From Olivibacter sp. SDN3 (GTDB taxonomy: Bacteria > Bacteroidota > Bacteroidia > Sphingobacteriales > Sphingobacteriaceae): 64,000 bases of DNA. The position numbers and the translations under genes were made by a program. Below the pieces are notes generated by a model, which made no database searches, was not told where the DNA came from, and saw only the letters and a list, made by a program, of their open reading frames with translations. Position 1 is the stretch's first letter. Every line of letters begins with the position of its first letter. The stretch covers positions 2,232,001 to 2,296,000 of the forward strand of contig NZ_CP060497.1 of assembly GCF_014334135.1 (NCBI RefSeq). The letters run 5' to 3'. Shown in pieces: positions 17,932 to 25,445 of the stretch.

Positions 17932-19122
17932 ATGAGTGAAAAAATGATTTTTCCGGCCGAGATTGCTGAGTTTACGGTGGAACATCACTTCTATCAACAT
18001 AACGCAAGAAGTAAAATTATTTATTTGATCGTGCTGTTTTTTTTTGTTGCAGCTGTTGTTTCTCTTTTTTTTATTCGTGTAAACATCAGTGTAAATGGAA
18101 ATGGTATCCTCACCTCAGTAAATGAACGCAATATGGTCAAAGCTCCGGCCTCTGGTAGAATAAATAAGGTGTACGTTCGGTTGAACCAACCGATAAAAGC
18201 GGGTGAAATATTGTTTAGTATCCAGTCGGATATTTTGGAAGAGCAAGCGGGATACTTGTCAAAACGAAGAGAAGAGATCCACCAGCGGATAAAAGACTTG
18301 GAGAAATTGACATTGTTGAAGCCCGTTGTACCTGAAGGCAATGACATGATCTTACAGTCGCCATTATACAGCCAGCAACTCAATTTGTATAAACAACAAT
18401 ACCAGGAAGCGCAGCTCCAGCTGAAGAATACCGAGACAACGTATCAACGGAATAAAATCCTGCACGGTAAAAAGGTAATATCTGATGCGGAATTCGATAA
18501 AGTGCAATTTGAGTACGATAAGGCACTAAGTAGCAAAAAACTGATTTATGAACAGCAAATGAGCCAATGGCATGCCGATCTCAATGATCTGCATGCGGAG
18601 CTGATGGAGCTGTCGTCACAGAAAGAGCGTTTTGATCATGAGCAAGACCAATATACGGTAAAGGCTCCAATCAATGGGTCAATACAACAGTTTAATGGGA
18701 TACTGCCGGGCAATTTTGTGAATATAGGCGAAACAGTAGCTGAAATATCTCCTGATTCTGGTTTGATCGCTAACGTGCATGTACGTCCAAAGGACATTGG
18801 TTTGTTACAACAGGATATGCCTGTAAATCTTCAGATAGATGCCTTTAACTATCATGAATGGGGAATGGTAAAGGGTGAGGTGATGGATATATCCAAAGAT
18901 GTGTATCTGGATGAGCATCAAGGTCCACTGTTTCAGGTAAAATGTAAGTTGAACAGCAATACGTTATCCTTGCCTAATGGCTATGAGGGTGAGTTAAAAA
19001 AAGGTATGAGTATTCAGGCGCGTTTTCAAGTGACCAAGCGTACCCTCTTTCAGCTACTCTATGATAAGGTAGACAATTGGCTAAATCCTGCGCAGAGACA
19101 AGCAACTGATTTGCAAACATAA
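17932..19122 (+). CDS. HlyD-family secretion adaptor of a bacteriocin exporter
   Basis: A 396-aa membrane-fusion protein. A single N-terminal membrane segment lies at about residues 24-46. A biotinyl-lipoyl half-motif follows (VKAPASGRINKVYVRLNQPIKAGE), then a coiled-coil hairpin of about 140 residues. The second lipoyl half and beta-barrel follow (YTVKAPINGSIQQFNG; DMPVNLQIDAFNYHEWG). In type 1-like export the protein bridges the ABC exporter and the outer membrane. It is 10 bp upstream of the C39-peptidase ABC gene, the usual pairing for double-glycine peptide export. No TolC-like gene is visible in the window; the outer-membrane partner may be shared. Confidence 0.9.
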   Translation: MSEKMIFPAEIAEFTVEHHFYQHNARSKIIYLIVLFFFVAAVVSLFFIRVNISVNGNGILTSVNERNMVKAPASGRINKVYVRLNQPIKAGEILFSIQSDILEEQAGYLSKRREEIHQRIKDLEKLTLLKPVVPEGNDMILQSPLYSQQLNLYKQQYQEAQLQLKNTETTYQRNKILHGKKVISDAEFDKVQFEYDKALSSKKLIYEQQMSQWHADLNDLHAELMELSSQKERFDHEQDQYTVKAPINGSIQQFNGILPGNFVNIGETVAEISPDSGLIANVHVRPKDIGLLQQDMPVNLQIDAFNYHEWGMVKGEVMDISKDVYLDEHQGPLFQVKCKLNSNTLSLPNGYEGELKKGMSIQARFQVTKRTLFQLLYDKVDNWLNPAQRQATDLQT

Positions 19123-19132
19123 GACGAATACG

Positions 19133-21319
19133 ATGGCTAAGATAAAGATAAAACAACACGATATTACCGACTGTGGTGCTGCATGCCTCGTATCCGTTGC
19201 GGCCCATCATAAACTGAAAGTACCGATAGCTCGTATCAGGCAATATGCCAACACCGATAAAAAGGGCACGAGTGTAAAAGGAGTGATTGATGCCGCTAAT
19301 AAAATTGGCTTTACAGCAAAAGGTGTAAAAGGGCCTTTGGAGAGTCTCTTTAAAATTCCTTTACCAGCTATAGCACACGTGGTTTATAAGGATGGTTTAC
19401 ATCATTATGTGGTTATTTATAAAGTAACCCCAGCATATATCCAGGTGATGGATCCAGCTGATGGGTTGGTGCATAGGCTGTCGCATGATGAATTTGAAGC
19501 ACAATGGAGTAATATTCTGATATTATTGGCCCCTAGTGAGCACTTTAATGAAGGAAATGAAACGATATCTGTAGCCCGTAGGTTTGCCTTCTTATTGAAG
19601 CCACATCGCTCAACGCTACTTCAAGTGCTATTTGGTTCAGTAGTTTATACCATTCTCGGTCTTTCTACCGCCATTTTTGTGCAAAAAGTGGTGGATCAGG
19701 TATTGCCCAATAGTAATTTTAACCTGCTGAATCTTATGGGCGTGGTTATGGTGGTATTGCTATTGCTACAATTTTTTATCAATCATGCGAAAACATTGTT
19801 TACGCTGAAAAGCGGTCAGCAGATTGATGCACGCCTTATCTTAGGATACTATAAGCATTTACTCAAACTCCCACAGCAATTCTTTGATACCATGCGAGTG
19901 GGAGAGATTATCTCCCGCATCAATGATGCAGTGAAAATACGGGCTTTTATTAATGACGTACTGGTGAATTTTGCCGTTAACATTTTCATCGTGGTTTTTT
20001 CCTTCATCCTGATGTTCACTTATTACTGGAAATTAGCGTTGATCATGCTATTGCTTATCCCTATCTACGGACTGATCTATTATATTTCTGATCGCTTGAA
20101 CAAAAAAACACAGCGGGCAATGATGGAGCGTTCTGCCGATCTAGAGAGCCAGCTGGTCGAGTCGGTCAATGCAGTCGGAACAGTCAAACGTTTTGGACTG
20201 GAAGGATTTGCCAACATGAAAACCGAAAACCGCTTTATTAAGCTGCTGCAAACCGTCTACCGCTCATCTGTTAATAATTTATGGATAACCAACTCAGGTA
20301 GCTTCTTTTCCAGCTTGTTTACCATCATTTTGCTCTGGTCAGGGGCCGCCTTCGTACTACATGGGCGGATTACTCCGGGGGAGTTACTTTCGTTTTACGC
20401 AATAATAGGATACTTTACCGGCCCTGTCAGTTCACTTATTGAGATGAACAGAAGTATTCAGGATGCGGTTATTGCAGCCGATAGGCTTTTCGAAATTATG
20501 GACCTTGAGCGGGAGGAGACAGCTGAAAAGGCCGTGTTAAGAGCAGCGGATATGGGAGAAATTGTTTTTAAGGATGTGACCTTTTGCTATGGGTCAAGGC
20601 CTCCCGTGTTTACATCGCTTAATTTACAGTTGCCAAAGGGTGCGGTGACGGCGGTGGTGGGTGAAAGTGGTTCCGGGAAAACAACACTCCTTTCGCTTTT
20701 GCAACGTATCTACCCGATACAGGCAGGAGGTATATATATAGGTAAGCTGGATATTAAATATGTACAGACTGAAAGTCTCCGCAGGCTGGTTGCAGTTGTG
20801 CCACAGCAGATCGACTTGTTTGCAGGAAGTGTTATAGAAAATATTGCTGTAGGAGAGTTGTCGCCCGATATGAATAGGATGGTCACGATCTGTTCTGAAT
20901 TGGGTGTGCTGCCCTTCATAGAACAATTACCTAATGGTTTTAACACCTACCTTGGTGAGAATGGGGCGGCACTTTCTGGTGGGCAACGGCAGCGCTTGGC
21001 TATTGCCAGGGCATTGTACCGAGAACCGGAAATCCTGATTCTAGATGAAGCAACCTCGTCGCTCGACTCTTCTTCAGAAGAATATATCCAACGGGCAGTA
21101 GCGAATTTACGCGACCGAGGTAAAACGGTTATTCTTATCGCACATCGTTTGAGTACGGTGATAAACGCTGATAAGATTGTAGTGTTGCAACAAGGGCAAG
21201 TGATGGAAGAAGGCAATCACGGCTCACTGATGCAGCGTAAAGGAGTTTACTATAAAATGTGGCAACCTCAGATACCGGAGCAAGTTGTATCTGGTCTCAA
21301 CCACGTTGCTAGTTTATAA
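19133..21319 (+). CDS. Bacteriocin-type C39-peptidase ABC exporter
   Basis: A 728-aa fused peptidase/permease/ATPase that cleaves double-glycine leaders and exports the cores. The C39 peptidase (1-130) has QHDITDCGAAC with catalytic C14, H91 (HHYVV) and D107 (DPADG), so it appears active. Six membrane helices lie at about 160-440. The ATPase has Walker A GESGSGKT (about 510-517), signature LSGGQ (about 614), Walker B ILILDEA (about 634) and an IAHRLSTV switch. All catalytic residues are intact. It follows the HlyD gene by 10 bp, and two genes with Gly-Gly leaders lie 0.5-0.9 kb downstream; these are the natural substrates. Confidence 0.95.
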   Translation: MAKIKIKQHDITDCGAACLVSVAAHHKLKVPIARIRQYANTDKKGTSVKGVIDAANKIGFTAKGVKGPLESLFKIPLPAIAHVVYKDGLHHYVVIYKVTPAYIQVMDPADGLVHRLSHDEFEAQWSNILILLAPSEHFNEGNETISVARRFAFLLKPHRSTLLQVLFGSVVYTILGLSTAIFVQKVVDQVLPNSNFNLLNLMGVVMVVLLLLQFFINHAKTLFTLKSGQQIDARLILGYYKHLLKLPQQFFDTMRVGEIISRINDAVKIRAFINDVLVNFAVNIFIVVFSFILMFTYYWKLALIMLLLIPIYGLIYYISDRLNKKTQRAMMERSADLESQLVESVNAVGTVKRFGLEGFANMKTENRFIKLLQTVYRSSVNNLWITNSGSFFSSLFTIILLWSGAAFVLHGRITPGELLSFYAIIGYFTGPVSSLIEMNRSIQDAVIAADRLFEIMDLEREETAEKAVLRAADMGEIVFKDVTFCYGSRPPVFTSLNLQLPKGAVTAVVGESGSGKTTLLSLLQRIYPIQAGGIYIGKLDIKYVQTESLRRLVAVVPQQIDLFAGSVIENIAVGELSPDMNRMVTICSELGVLPFIEQLPNGFNTYLGENGAALSGGQRQRLAIARALYREPEILILDEATSSLDSSSEEYIQRAVANLRDRGKTVILIAHRLSTVINADKIVVLQQGQVMEEGNHGSLMQRKGVYYKMWQPQIPEQVVSGLNHVASL

Positions 21320-21371
21320 TGCCGTACTACAGAATAATATAGGAGTTTTTATAATTAAAATTTAAGGAAAG

Positions 21372-21695
21372 ATGAAGCTATTTATGTATATCGATCGGAT
21401 CAACCACTTACACCAGCTGATTAAAAGAAAAAGTACAGGCACTCCGGAGATGTTGGCCAAAAAGTTAAATCTTTCGGTCTCCCGAGTACATCAGATTATT
21501 GAAGAACTTAAGATTATGCAAGTACCCATTGCTTACTCACGAACCATGAAAAGTTACTATTATACCAACGCCTACGAGGTGTTGATCGATGTGCAACTGA
21601 AGCCTTTGAATGATCATGAATACCAACAAGTAGGAGGTTTTCGAAACCAAATAACTAGTTTTAGGCACTTTTTTAAAAATTTTCTTTCCCTGTAA
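21372..21695 (+). CDS. Small winged-helix/HTH protein, putative regulator of the peptide genes
   Basis: A 107-aa protein with a helix-turn-helix at about residues 20-55 (GTPEMLAKKLNLSVSRVHQI), followed by a YSRTMKSYYYT wing of HTH_11 type. The rest (residues 70-107) is basic and unassigned. AAGGA lies just before the ATG, a good ribosome site for this genome. Short proteins of this type often accompany bacteriocin-export genes in Bacteroidota. The gene sits between the exporter and the peptide genes, and inverted repeats lie 33-71 bp downstream of its stop, so local regulation of the peptide promoter is a reasonable inference, not shown. Confidence 0.75.
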   Translation: MKLFMYIDRINHLHQLIKRKSTGTPEMLAKKLNLSVSRVHQIIEELKIMQVPIAYSRTMKSYYYTNAYEVLIDVQLKPLNDHEYQQVGGFRNQITSFRHFFKNFLSL

Positions 21696-21725
21696 TTTTA
21701 TTAGATCGAAAGAATCTACCTTAGT

Positions 21726-21766
21726 ATTGTTAAATGTTAACAGCTAAACTCAAAGCTAAATTTGAG
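21726..21766 (+). promoter_or_regulatory. Candidate promoter and operators for the peptide genes
   Basis: A TAAATTTG box at 21757-21764 exactly fits the Bacteroidota -7 consensus TAnnTTTG and lies 30 bp upstream of the first peptide ATG. Two inverted repeats surround it: TGTTAA-ATG-TTAACA (21728-21742) and CTCAAA-N6-TTTGAG (21749-21766), the second overlapping the -7 box. No clear -33 TTTG lies at the right distance. The layout suggests a regulated promoter, possibly acted on by the HTH protein at 21372-21695. Confidence 0.45.
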
Positions 21767-21794
21767 ATTGTTCAATGCATTAAATTTTAATTTT

Positions 21795-21998
21795 ATGGAA
21801 GCACTAAAAATGGAAAATTACGGAGTTCAAGAGTTAAGTTTAACAGAGATGGAAGAAAACAACGGTGGATTATTCCCCCTTGTTATTGCTGGAGTAACAA
21901 TTTCTGCTAAGGCGGCAGGATGGACCGCTGCCGGAGCTGGAGCAGCAGGTATATTCGGAGCCGGGGCCTACGTGGGCTATAAGGAAGCTGGAAAGTAA
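21795..21998 (+). CDS. Double-glycine leader peptide 1, putative class II bacteriocin precursor
   Basis: A 67-aa precursor. The leader is about 25 residues and ends in LSLTEMEENNGG, a standard double-glycine leader recognised by C39 peptidases. The predicted 42-residue core (LFPLVIAGVTISAKAAG onward) is rich in Gly and Ala and hydrophobic. It has a GxxxG motif (GAYVG) near its end and a short charged tail (YKEAGK). There is no Cys. The frame is open from a TTG at 21762; ATG 21795 is preferred, and a second ATG at 21810 would shorten the leader by five residues. The neighbouring exporter and second peptide support a bacteriocin or signalling peptide. Confidence 0.78.
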   Translation: MEALKMENYGVQELSLTEMEENNGGLFPLVIAGVTISAKAAGWTAAGAGAAGIFGAGAYVGYKEAGK

Positions 21999-22036
21999 AT
22001 AACCGTATGGTATAACTTTTAAAAAATGATAATATC

Positions 22037-22246
22037 ATGAAAAACAAAGCGTTAAATAATATAGATACCCTAGGGCTAACAGAATTAACTGAAGTGGAAC
22101 ATCACGAGGTGCATGGTGGAATTGGTTTTCTAGCAGCAGCGGGAGCCGGCTTTTTAGCAATAGGCGCTGCCGCAGCTGCAGGAACAGCTATTTACGGAGC
22201 TGGCAAGGCCGCCGGAGAATTTGCTTACCATGTGATTAACGATTAA
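22037..22246 (+). CDS. Double-glycine leader peptide 2, putative class II bacteriocin precursor
   Basis: A 69-aa precursor. The leader has 28 residues and ends in LTELTEVEHHEVHGG. The predicted core has 41 residues, starts IGFLAAAGAGFLAIG, and is almost entirely Ala/Gly/hydrophobic up to AIYGAGKAAGEF, with a GxxxG motif (GKAAG). It has no Cys, so lanthionine or disulfide formation is excluded. It lies 38 bp after peptide 1 and probably shares its transcript. Two similar cores encoded side by side, each with GxxxG, fit a two-peptide (class IIb) bacteriocin whose chains pair in the target membrane; activity is inferred. Confidence 0.8.
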   Translation: MKNKALNNIDTLGLTELTEVEHHEVHGGIGFLAAAGAGFLAIGAAAAAGTAIYGAGKAAGEFAYHVIND

Positions 22247-22253
22247 GAAGGCT

Positions 22254-22379
22254 ATGGAAAAATACGCATATTTGTTAGAAAATAAATTCGTTCAAATAGC
22301 ATTATTTCTCCTTGCTGTTTATTTTATCTATCAGCTGGGGAAGAATTTTGGTGAGTTCTTATATTATGTAACCCACTAA
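22254..22379 (+). CDS. 41-aa single-span membrane peptide, candidate immunity protein
   Basis: ATG 22254 opens a 41-codon frame only 7 bp after peptide 2. The product has one clear membrane segment (VQIALFLLAVYFIYQLG, about 13-29) flanked by charged ends and no leader motif. The intrinsic terminator at 22404-22452 follows its stop, so it is the last gene of the peptide operon. Small membrane proteins encoded right after class II bacteriocin genes commonly give self-immunity. That role is inferred from position and topology; it could also be a third exported peptide or an accessory factor. Confidence 0.6.
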   Translation: MEKYAYLLENKFVQIALFLLAVYFIYQLGKNFGEFLYYVTH

Positions 22380-22403
22380 TATTTCTTTACCTTTTTTAAT
22401 AAT

Positions 22404-22452
22404 AAATCCTCCCTTAATGCTTACTGGGCATATCAAACATGGGGGGATTTTT
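22404..22452 (+). terminator. Intrinsic terminator of the peptide operon
   Basis: Outer arms AAATCCTCCC (22404-22413) and GGGGGGATTT (22441-22450) pair over 10 bp with one G-U wobble. An inner ATGC/GCAT stem lies in the loop, and a short T-run follows. It lies between the peptide operon and the convergent ATP-grasp gene. Confidence 0.7.
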
Positions 22453-22474
22453 AATGAAGCATTAGCTCGCTCAT

Positions 22475-23332
22475 TTAAATTTTTCCAGGGCAATACTGGT
22501 CCCAATAACTAATTAGCAATTTTTTTCCGTATGCGCTAAACCCTTGACCCATACCGGGAGTAGGGGTGAATTCTCCAAAAACGGCCCCTTTACACGTCGC
22601 ATAGAAATCTATTCTTACAAAGATTTCATAAGCCTTACTTAGCTTTTGTGCTTGCTGTACCATCTCGTCAAAACATGCTGGTTTGACCTGGCCATCACGC
22701 ATAGGGTAAGTGGTATGAAGTGGTTTCATCTTGTTCCATTGGGTGTCATAAAAACATCCAAAACCAGCTTTCGGACTTAATCGATTGATTACATGACAAG
22801 TGGCAATATGGCCGTTAAAGCACATAAATTTATAGTCATCCAAGATGCGGAAAGTGCCATCCGTTGATTGCAGGAACTCTTCTACTAAAAATTCAATAGC
22901 TGGGTTTGTCTGCCTAACCGATTGGCAATATGTTATGATTTCTTTGGGTGTATACGTTTTTCCATCGAATAAATTTAGACCATCTTTCATGATGAATACA
23001 TTGTTGGAATTATGGCCAACGCTTGGACGAATGACATAATTTTCAGGTAGGGCCGAGAAATCCAGATAGTTCATATCTTTCCCTTTCCAGTAAAGGTCTG
23101 GCACTTGGCAGCCATTTAATATGGCAAATTCGCGGGCGTTATATTTATTGCTCAATTTACGCTGCCAATAGGTCGTGTTTTTCCAGTTGGTCATTGCGTC
23201 AGACGCAGTCATAGGCATATTCCTTACAGTTTCACTACAGGGATCACTCCAAAATGCGTGGTGTCGGTTTCGGATTCTTCGAGGCAGTTCCCCCTGGCTG
23301 TCTAGAAAATCACGGATACGTTTTATCATCAC
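22475..23332 (-). CDS. TupA-like ATP-grasp protein
   Basis: A 285-aa soluble protein with an ATP-grasp fold of the TupA type, known from surface-polymer (teichuronopeptide/capsule) loci. Visible parts are KYNAREFAILNG (N-terminal region), ENYVIRPSVGHNSNNVFIMKD (nucleotide-binding loop), FLVEEFL, DDYKFMCFNGHI, and the metal-binding end FVRIDFYATCKGAVFGEFTPTPG. Enzymes of this fold join a carboxylate to an amine or other nucleophile using ATP. It converges on the peptide operon across the terminator and could modify a polysaccharide from region 1 or a peptide; context does not decide. Confidence 0.75.
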   Translation of the reverse strand: MMIKRIRDFLDSQGELPRRIRNRHHAFWSDPCSETVRNMPMTASDAMTNWKNTTYWQRKLSNKYNAREFAILNGCQVPDLYWKGKDMNYLDFSALPENYVIRPSVGHNSNNVFIMKDGLNLFDGKTYTPKEIITYCQSVRQTNPAIEFLVEEFLQSTDGTFRILDDYKFMCFNGHIATCHVINRLSPKAGFGCFYDTQWNKMKPLHTTYPMRDGQVKPACFDEMVQQAQKLSKAYEIFVRIDFYATCKGAVFGEFTPTPGMGQGFSAYGKKLLISYWDQYCPGKI

Positions 23333-23638
23333 CAGTTAATATAGATTTAGTATAATGTTTTGTTAAAATTACGTAAAAAGTTACGGCATGGTTTGCCGAA
23401 AAATAGCACAAATCACTTCTCATTTTTTCTTCATATTCTTCACACATTCCTTCATTTTTTTCGCATGGTATGCTAGAGCTAATCTTATGCTAATATTGTT
23501 TTAATCTTTAACGTTTGTTTTGTTACCAAATAAAGAAATCCAAACTGGTAGCAATCTCGTTTATTAAGAGATAGAGCAAGCCTATACAATTTGTAAGCCT
23601 ATTTTAATTAATTGAACATCTACTAGAAAACATGTTTT
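23333..23638. other. Divergent intergenic region
   Basis: An AT-rich 306-bp gap between the divergent ATP-grasp and DUF4394 genes. It must hold a promoter for each. The nearest match to the Bacteroidota -7 box on the + strand is TACAATTTG (23585-23593), one base too long. No gene, repeat or hairpin of note is seen. Confidence 0.4.
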
Positions 23639-25171
23639 ATGAGAAGAACTAAAATTTTACTTACCCTGGTGGTTACAGTAACCGCCTTTTGTATATTATC
23701 CTGTAATCGAAACAGAGATGATGAATGGCGGATGGATGCGCCAAACTTGGAGTACTTTGTGCTCACAGGCGATAATGAACTGATGCTCTATAACGCACAG
23801 GCAGCAAATGTTCAGGGGAATCGATTGAGTATAACCGGCTTATCCAGTGGAGAGCACTTGTTGTCTATCGATTTTCGACCAGCTACTGGTCAGCTTTATG
23901 CGGTGAGCAGTGCAAGCAGGTTATATGTTGTTAATTTGGCTACTGGTGTGGCTACCGCAGTTGGTGCTGAACCTTTTAGCCCGGCTATTGAAGGCGATAT
24001 CGTATCCATTGATTTTAATCCTACAGTTGATCGTATACGATTGGTTACGAACAGCGGGCAAAACCTGCGATTAGATCCGGAGACAGGTGTGGTGGCAGCG
24101 ACTGATGGAAATATTAATGGTGCGTCTGGAGCACAGATAGCCGGGGTGGCTTACCAGGATAATTTTGCAGGAGCCACTTCGACCGTGTTATACGATATTG
24201 ATGTAACGTCCAACAAATTATTTAAACAAGACCCGCCAAATGATGGAACTTTGGTAGAAGTAGGTGATTTAGGTGTGGACATCACAGCTGTACATGGTTT
24301 TGATATCTCTGTATATGAAAATATAGCCTTGGCCACATTGGAAATCAATGGGCAACAACTGTTATGTACCATTAATCTGAGTAGCGGAGCTGCACAGATT
24401 GTCTCAGATCCTATTAGTGGCGGTTTTAGAAGCATGGCACTCCCTACACGTCTAGTAGGCTATGCGGTGGATGATGAGAATGTCCTGCATATTGTAAATC
24501 CGGAAAACATGGATGTGATTTCAAAGGAACTCACTGGAATGGTGTCTGGAGATGAAATTGTTGGCTTAGATTTTCGCCCACTTAATGGTCAATTATATGC
24601 CTTGGGAAGCGCTAGTCGTATTTATACAGTGAATACGAGTTCAGGCGAACTAAGCCCTGTAGGGACCGCGGCCTTTAGCACGCTGTTGGAAGGGGATGAT
24701 TTTGGCTTTGACTTCAATCCAACTGTCGACCGTATTCGTATCATAAGCAATACCGGTCAGAATTTACGGGTACATCCCGAAACAGGGGCTTTAGTAGAAG
24801 TAGATGGACGACTGAATCCTGATGAACCTGCTGCGACAGCTACCGCCTATACCAACAATTATCCAGAGGCATTGGGCAGTGGAGATGCCACTACAGAGAT
24901 GTTTGTGATCGATGCGGCAACTAGCACGCTCTTTAAACAAGACCCGCCGAACGATGGTGTGTTAACCGCGGTCGGACCTTTAGGCATTGATGTGGAGGCG
25001 GGCAGCGGTTTTGATATTAGCGCTGCAAGCAACAGCGGGTATGCTATTCTGACGGCTGGTGGCCAAACCGGATTATACGGAATTGATCTTGGCTCTGGGG
25101 CCGCTAATATGATAGGTAACTTCCCTAAACCGGTAAAAGGATTTACAGTTGGAACGGGAATCGGCTTTTAA
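23639..25171 (+). CDS. Lipoprotein with two DUF4394 repeats
   Basis: A 510-aa predicted lipoprotein with a signal sequence and lipobox (CILSC, Cys at about 22). The mature part is two copies of a DUF4394 unit, about residues 35-265 and 275-505. Each copy contains a FRP.(T/N)GQLYA strand, then (F/D)NPTVDRIR, GQNLR.(D/H)PETG, LFKQDPPNDG and GFDIS. The repeats suggest a beta-propeller or paired beta-domain on the cell surface. Members of this family have no known activity. It is a single gene with its own terminator (25203-25247), upstream of but not clearly joined to the SusC/SusD pair. Confidence 0.88.
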   Translation: MRRTKILLTLVVTVTAFCILSCNRNRDDEWRMDAPNLEYFVLTGDNELMLYNAQAANVQGNRLSITGLSSGEHLLSIDFRPATGQLYAVSSASRLYVVNLATGVATAVGAEPFSPAIEGDIVSIDFNPTVDRIRLVTNSGQNLRLDPETGVVAATDGNINGASGAQIAGVAYQDNFAGATSTVLYDIDVTSNKLFKQDPPNDGTLVEVGDLGVDITAVHGFDISVYENIALATLEINGQQLLCTINLSSGAAQIVSDPISGGFRSMALPTRLVGYAVDDENVLHIVNPENMDVISKELTGMVSGDEIVGLDFRPLNGQLYALGSASRIYTVNTSSGELSPVGTAAFSTLLEGDDFGFDFNPTVDRIRIISNTGQNLRVHPETGALVEVDGRLNPDEPAATATAYTNNYPEALGSGDATTEMFVIDAATSTLFKQDPPNDGVLTAVGPLGIDVEAGSGFDISAASNSGYAILTAGGQTGLYGIDLGSGAANMIGNFPKPVKGFTVGTGIGF

Positions 25172-25202
25172 ATAAATGTATTCAGCCTAAAGGGATGTAA
25201 AT

Positions 25203-25247
25203 AAAAAACGGGAGCTTGCGCAATTATTGCGCAGGCTCCCGTTTTTT
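25203..25247 (+). terminator. Strong intrinsic terminator after the DUF4394 gene
   Basis: A near-perfect stem of about 20 bp. Outer arms ACGGGAGC / GCTCCCGT, inner arms TGCGCAA / TTGCGCA and a 3-nt loop are flanked by A6 on the left and T6 on the right, so it could work in both directions. Confidence 0.92.
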
Positions 25248-25365
25248 ATTTGTCTTTAAAGTTGTTGTTTTTGTGTGTTTTTGGTGTTTTTGTTACATGA
25301 TTTTTAATAAAAAGGCTGTTTTAATCGTTGTTTTATAAAGTTTTATGTGTTTTTTTTGATTTTTG

Positions 25366-25397
25366 TATTGCAAATATCAATTTGATGTATAAATTTG
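25366..25397 (+). promoter_or_regulatory. Candidate Bacteroidota sigma-ABfr promoter for the susC/susD pair
   Basis: A perfect -7 box TAAATTTG at 25390-25397 has a TATTG at 25366-25370 as a weak -33 element, 19 bp away. The predicted start of transcription is near 25404, giving an untranslated leader of about 40 nt before the susC ATG at 25446. The surrounding 200 bp is unusually T-rich on this strand. Confidence 0.45.
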
Positions 25398-25445
25398 ATT
25401 TAAAAAAACTCTTTTTCAATCAAAAACAACCAAATCGACGAACAT

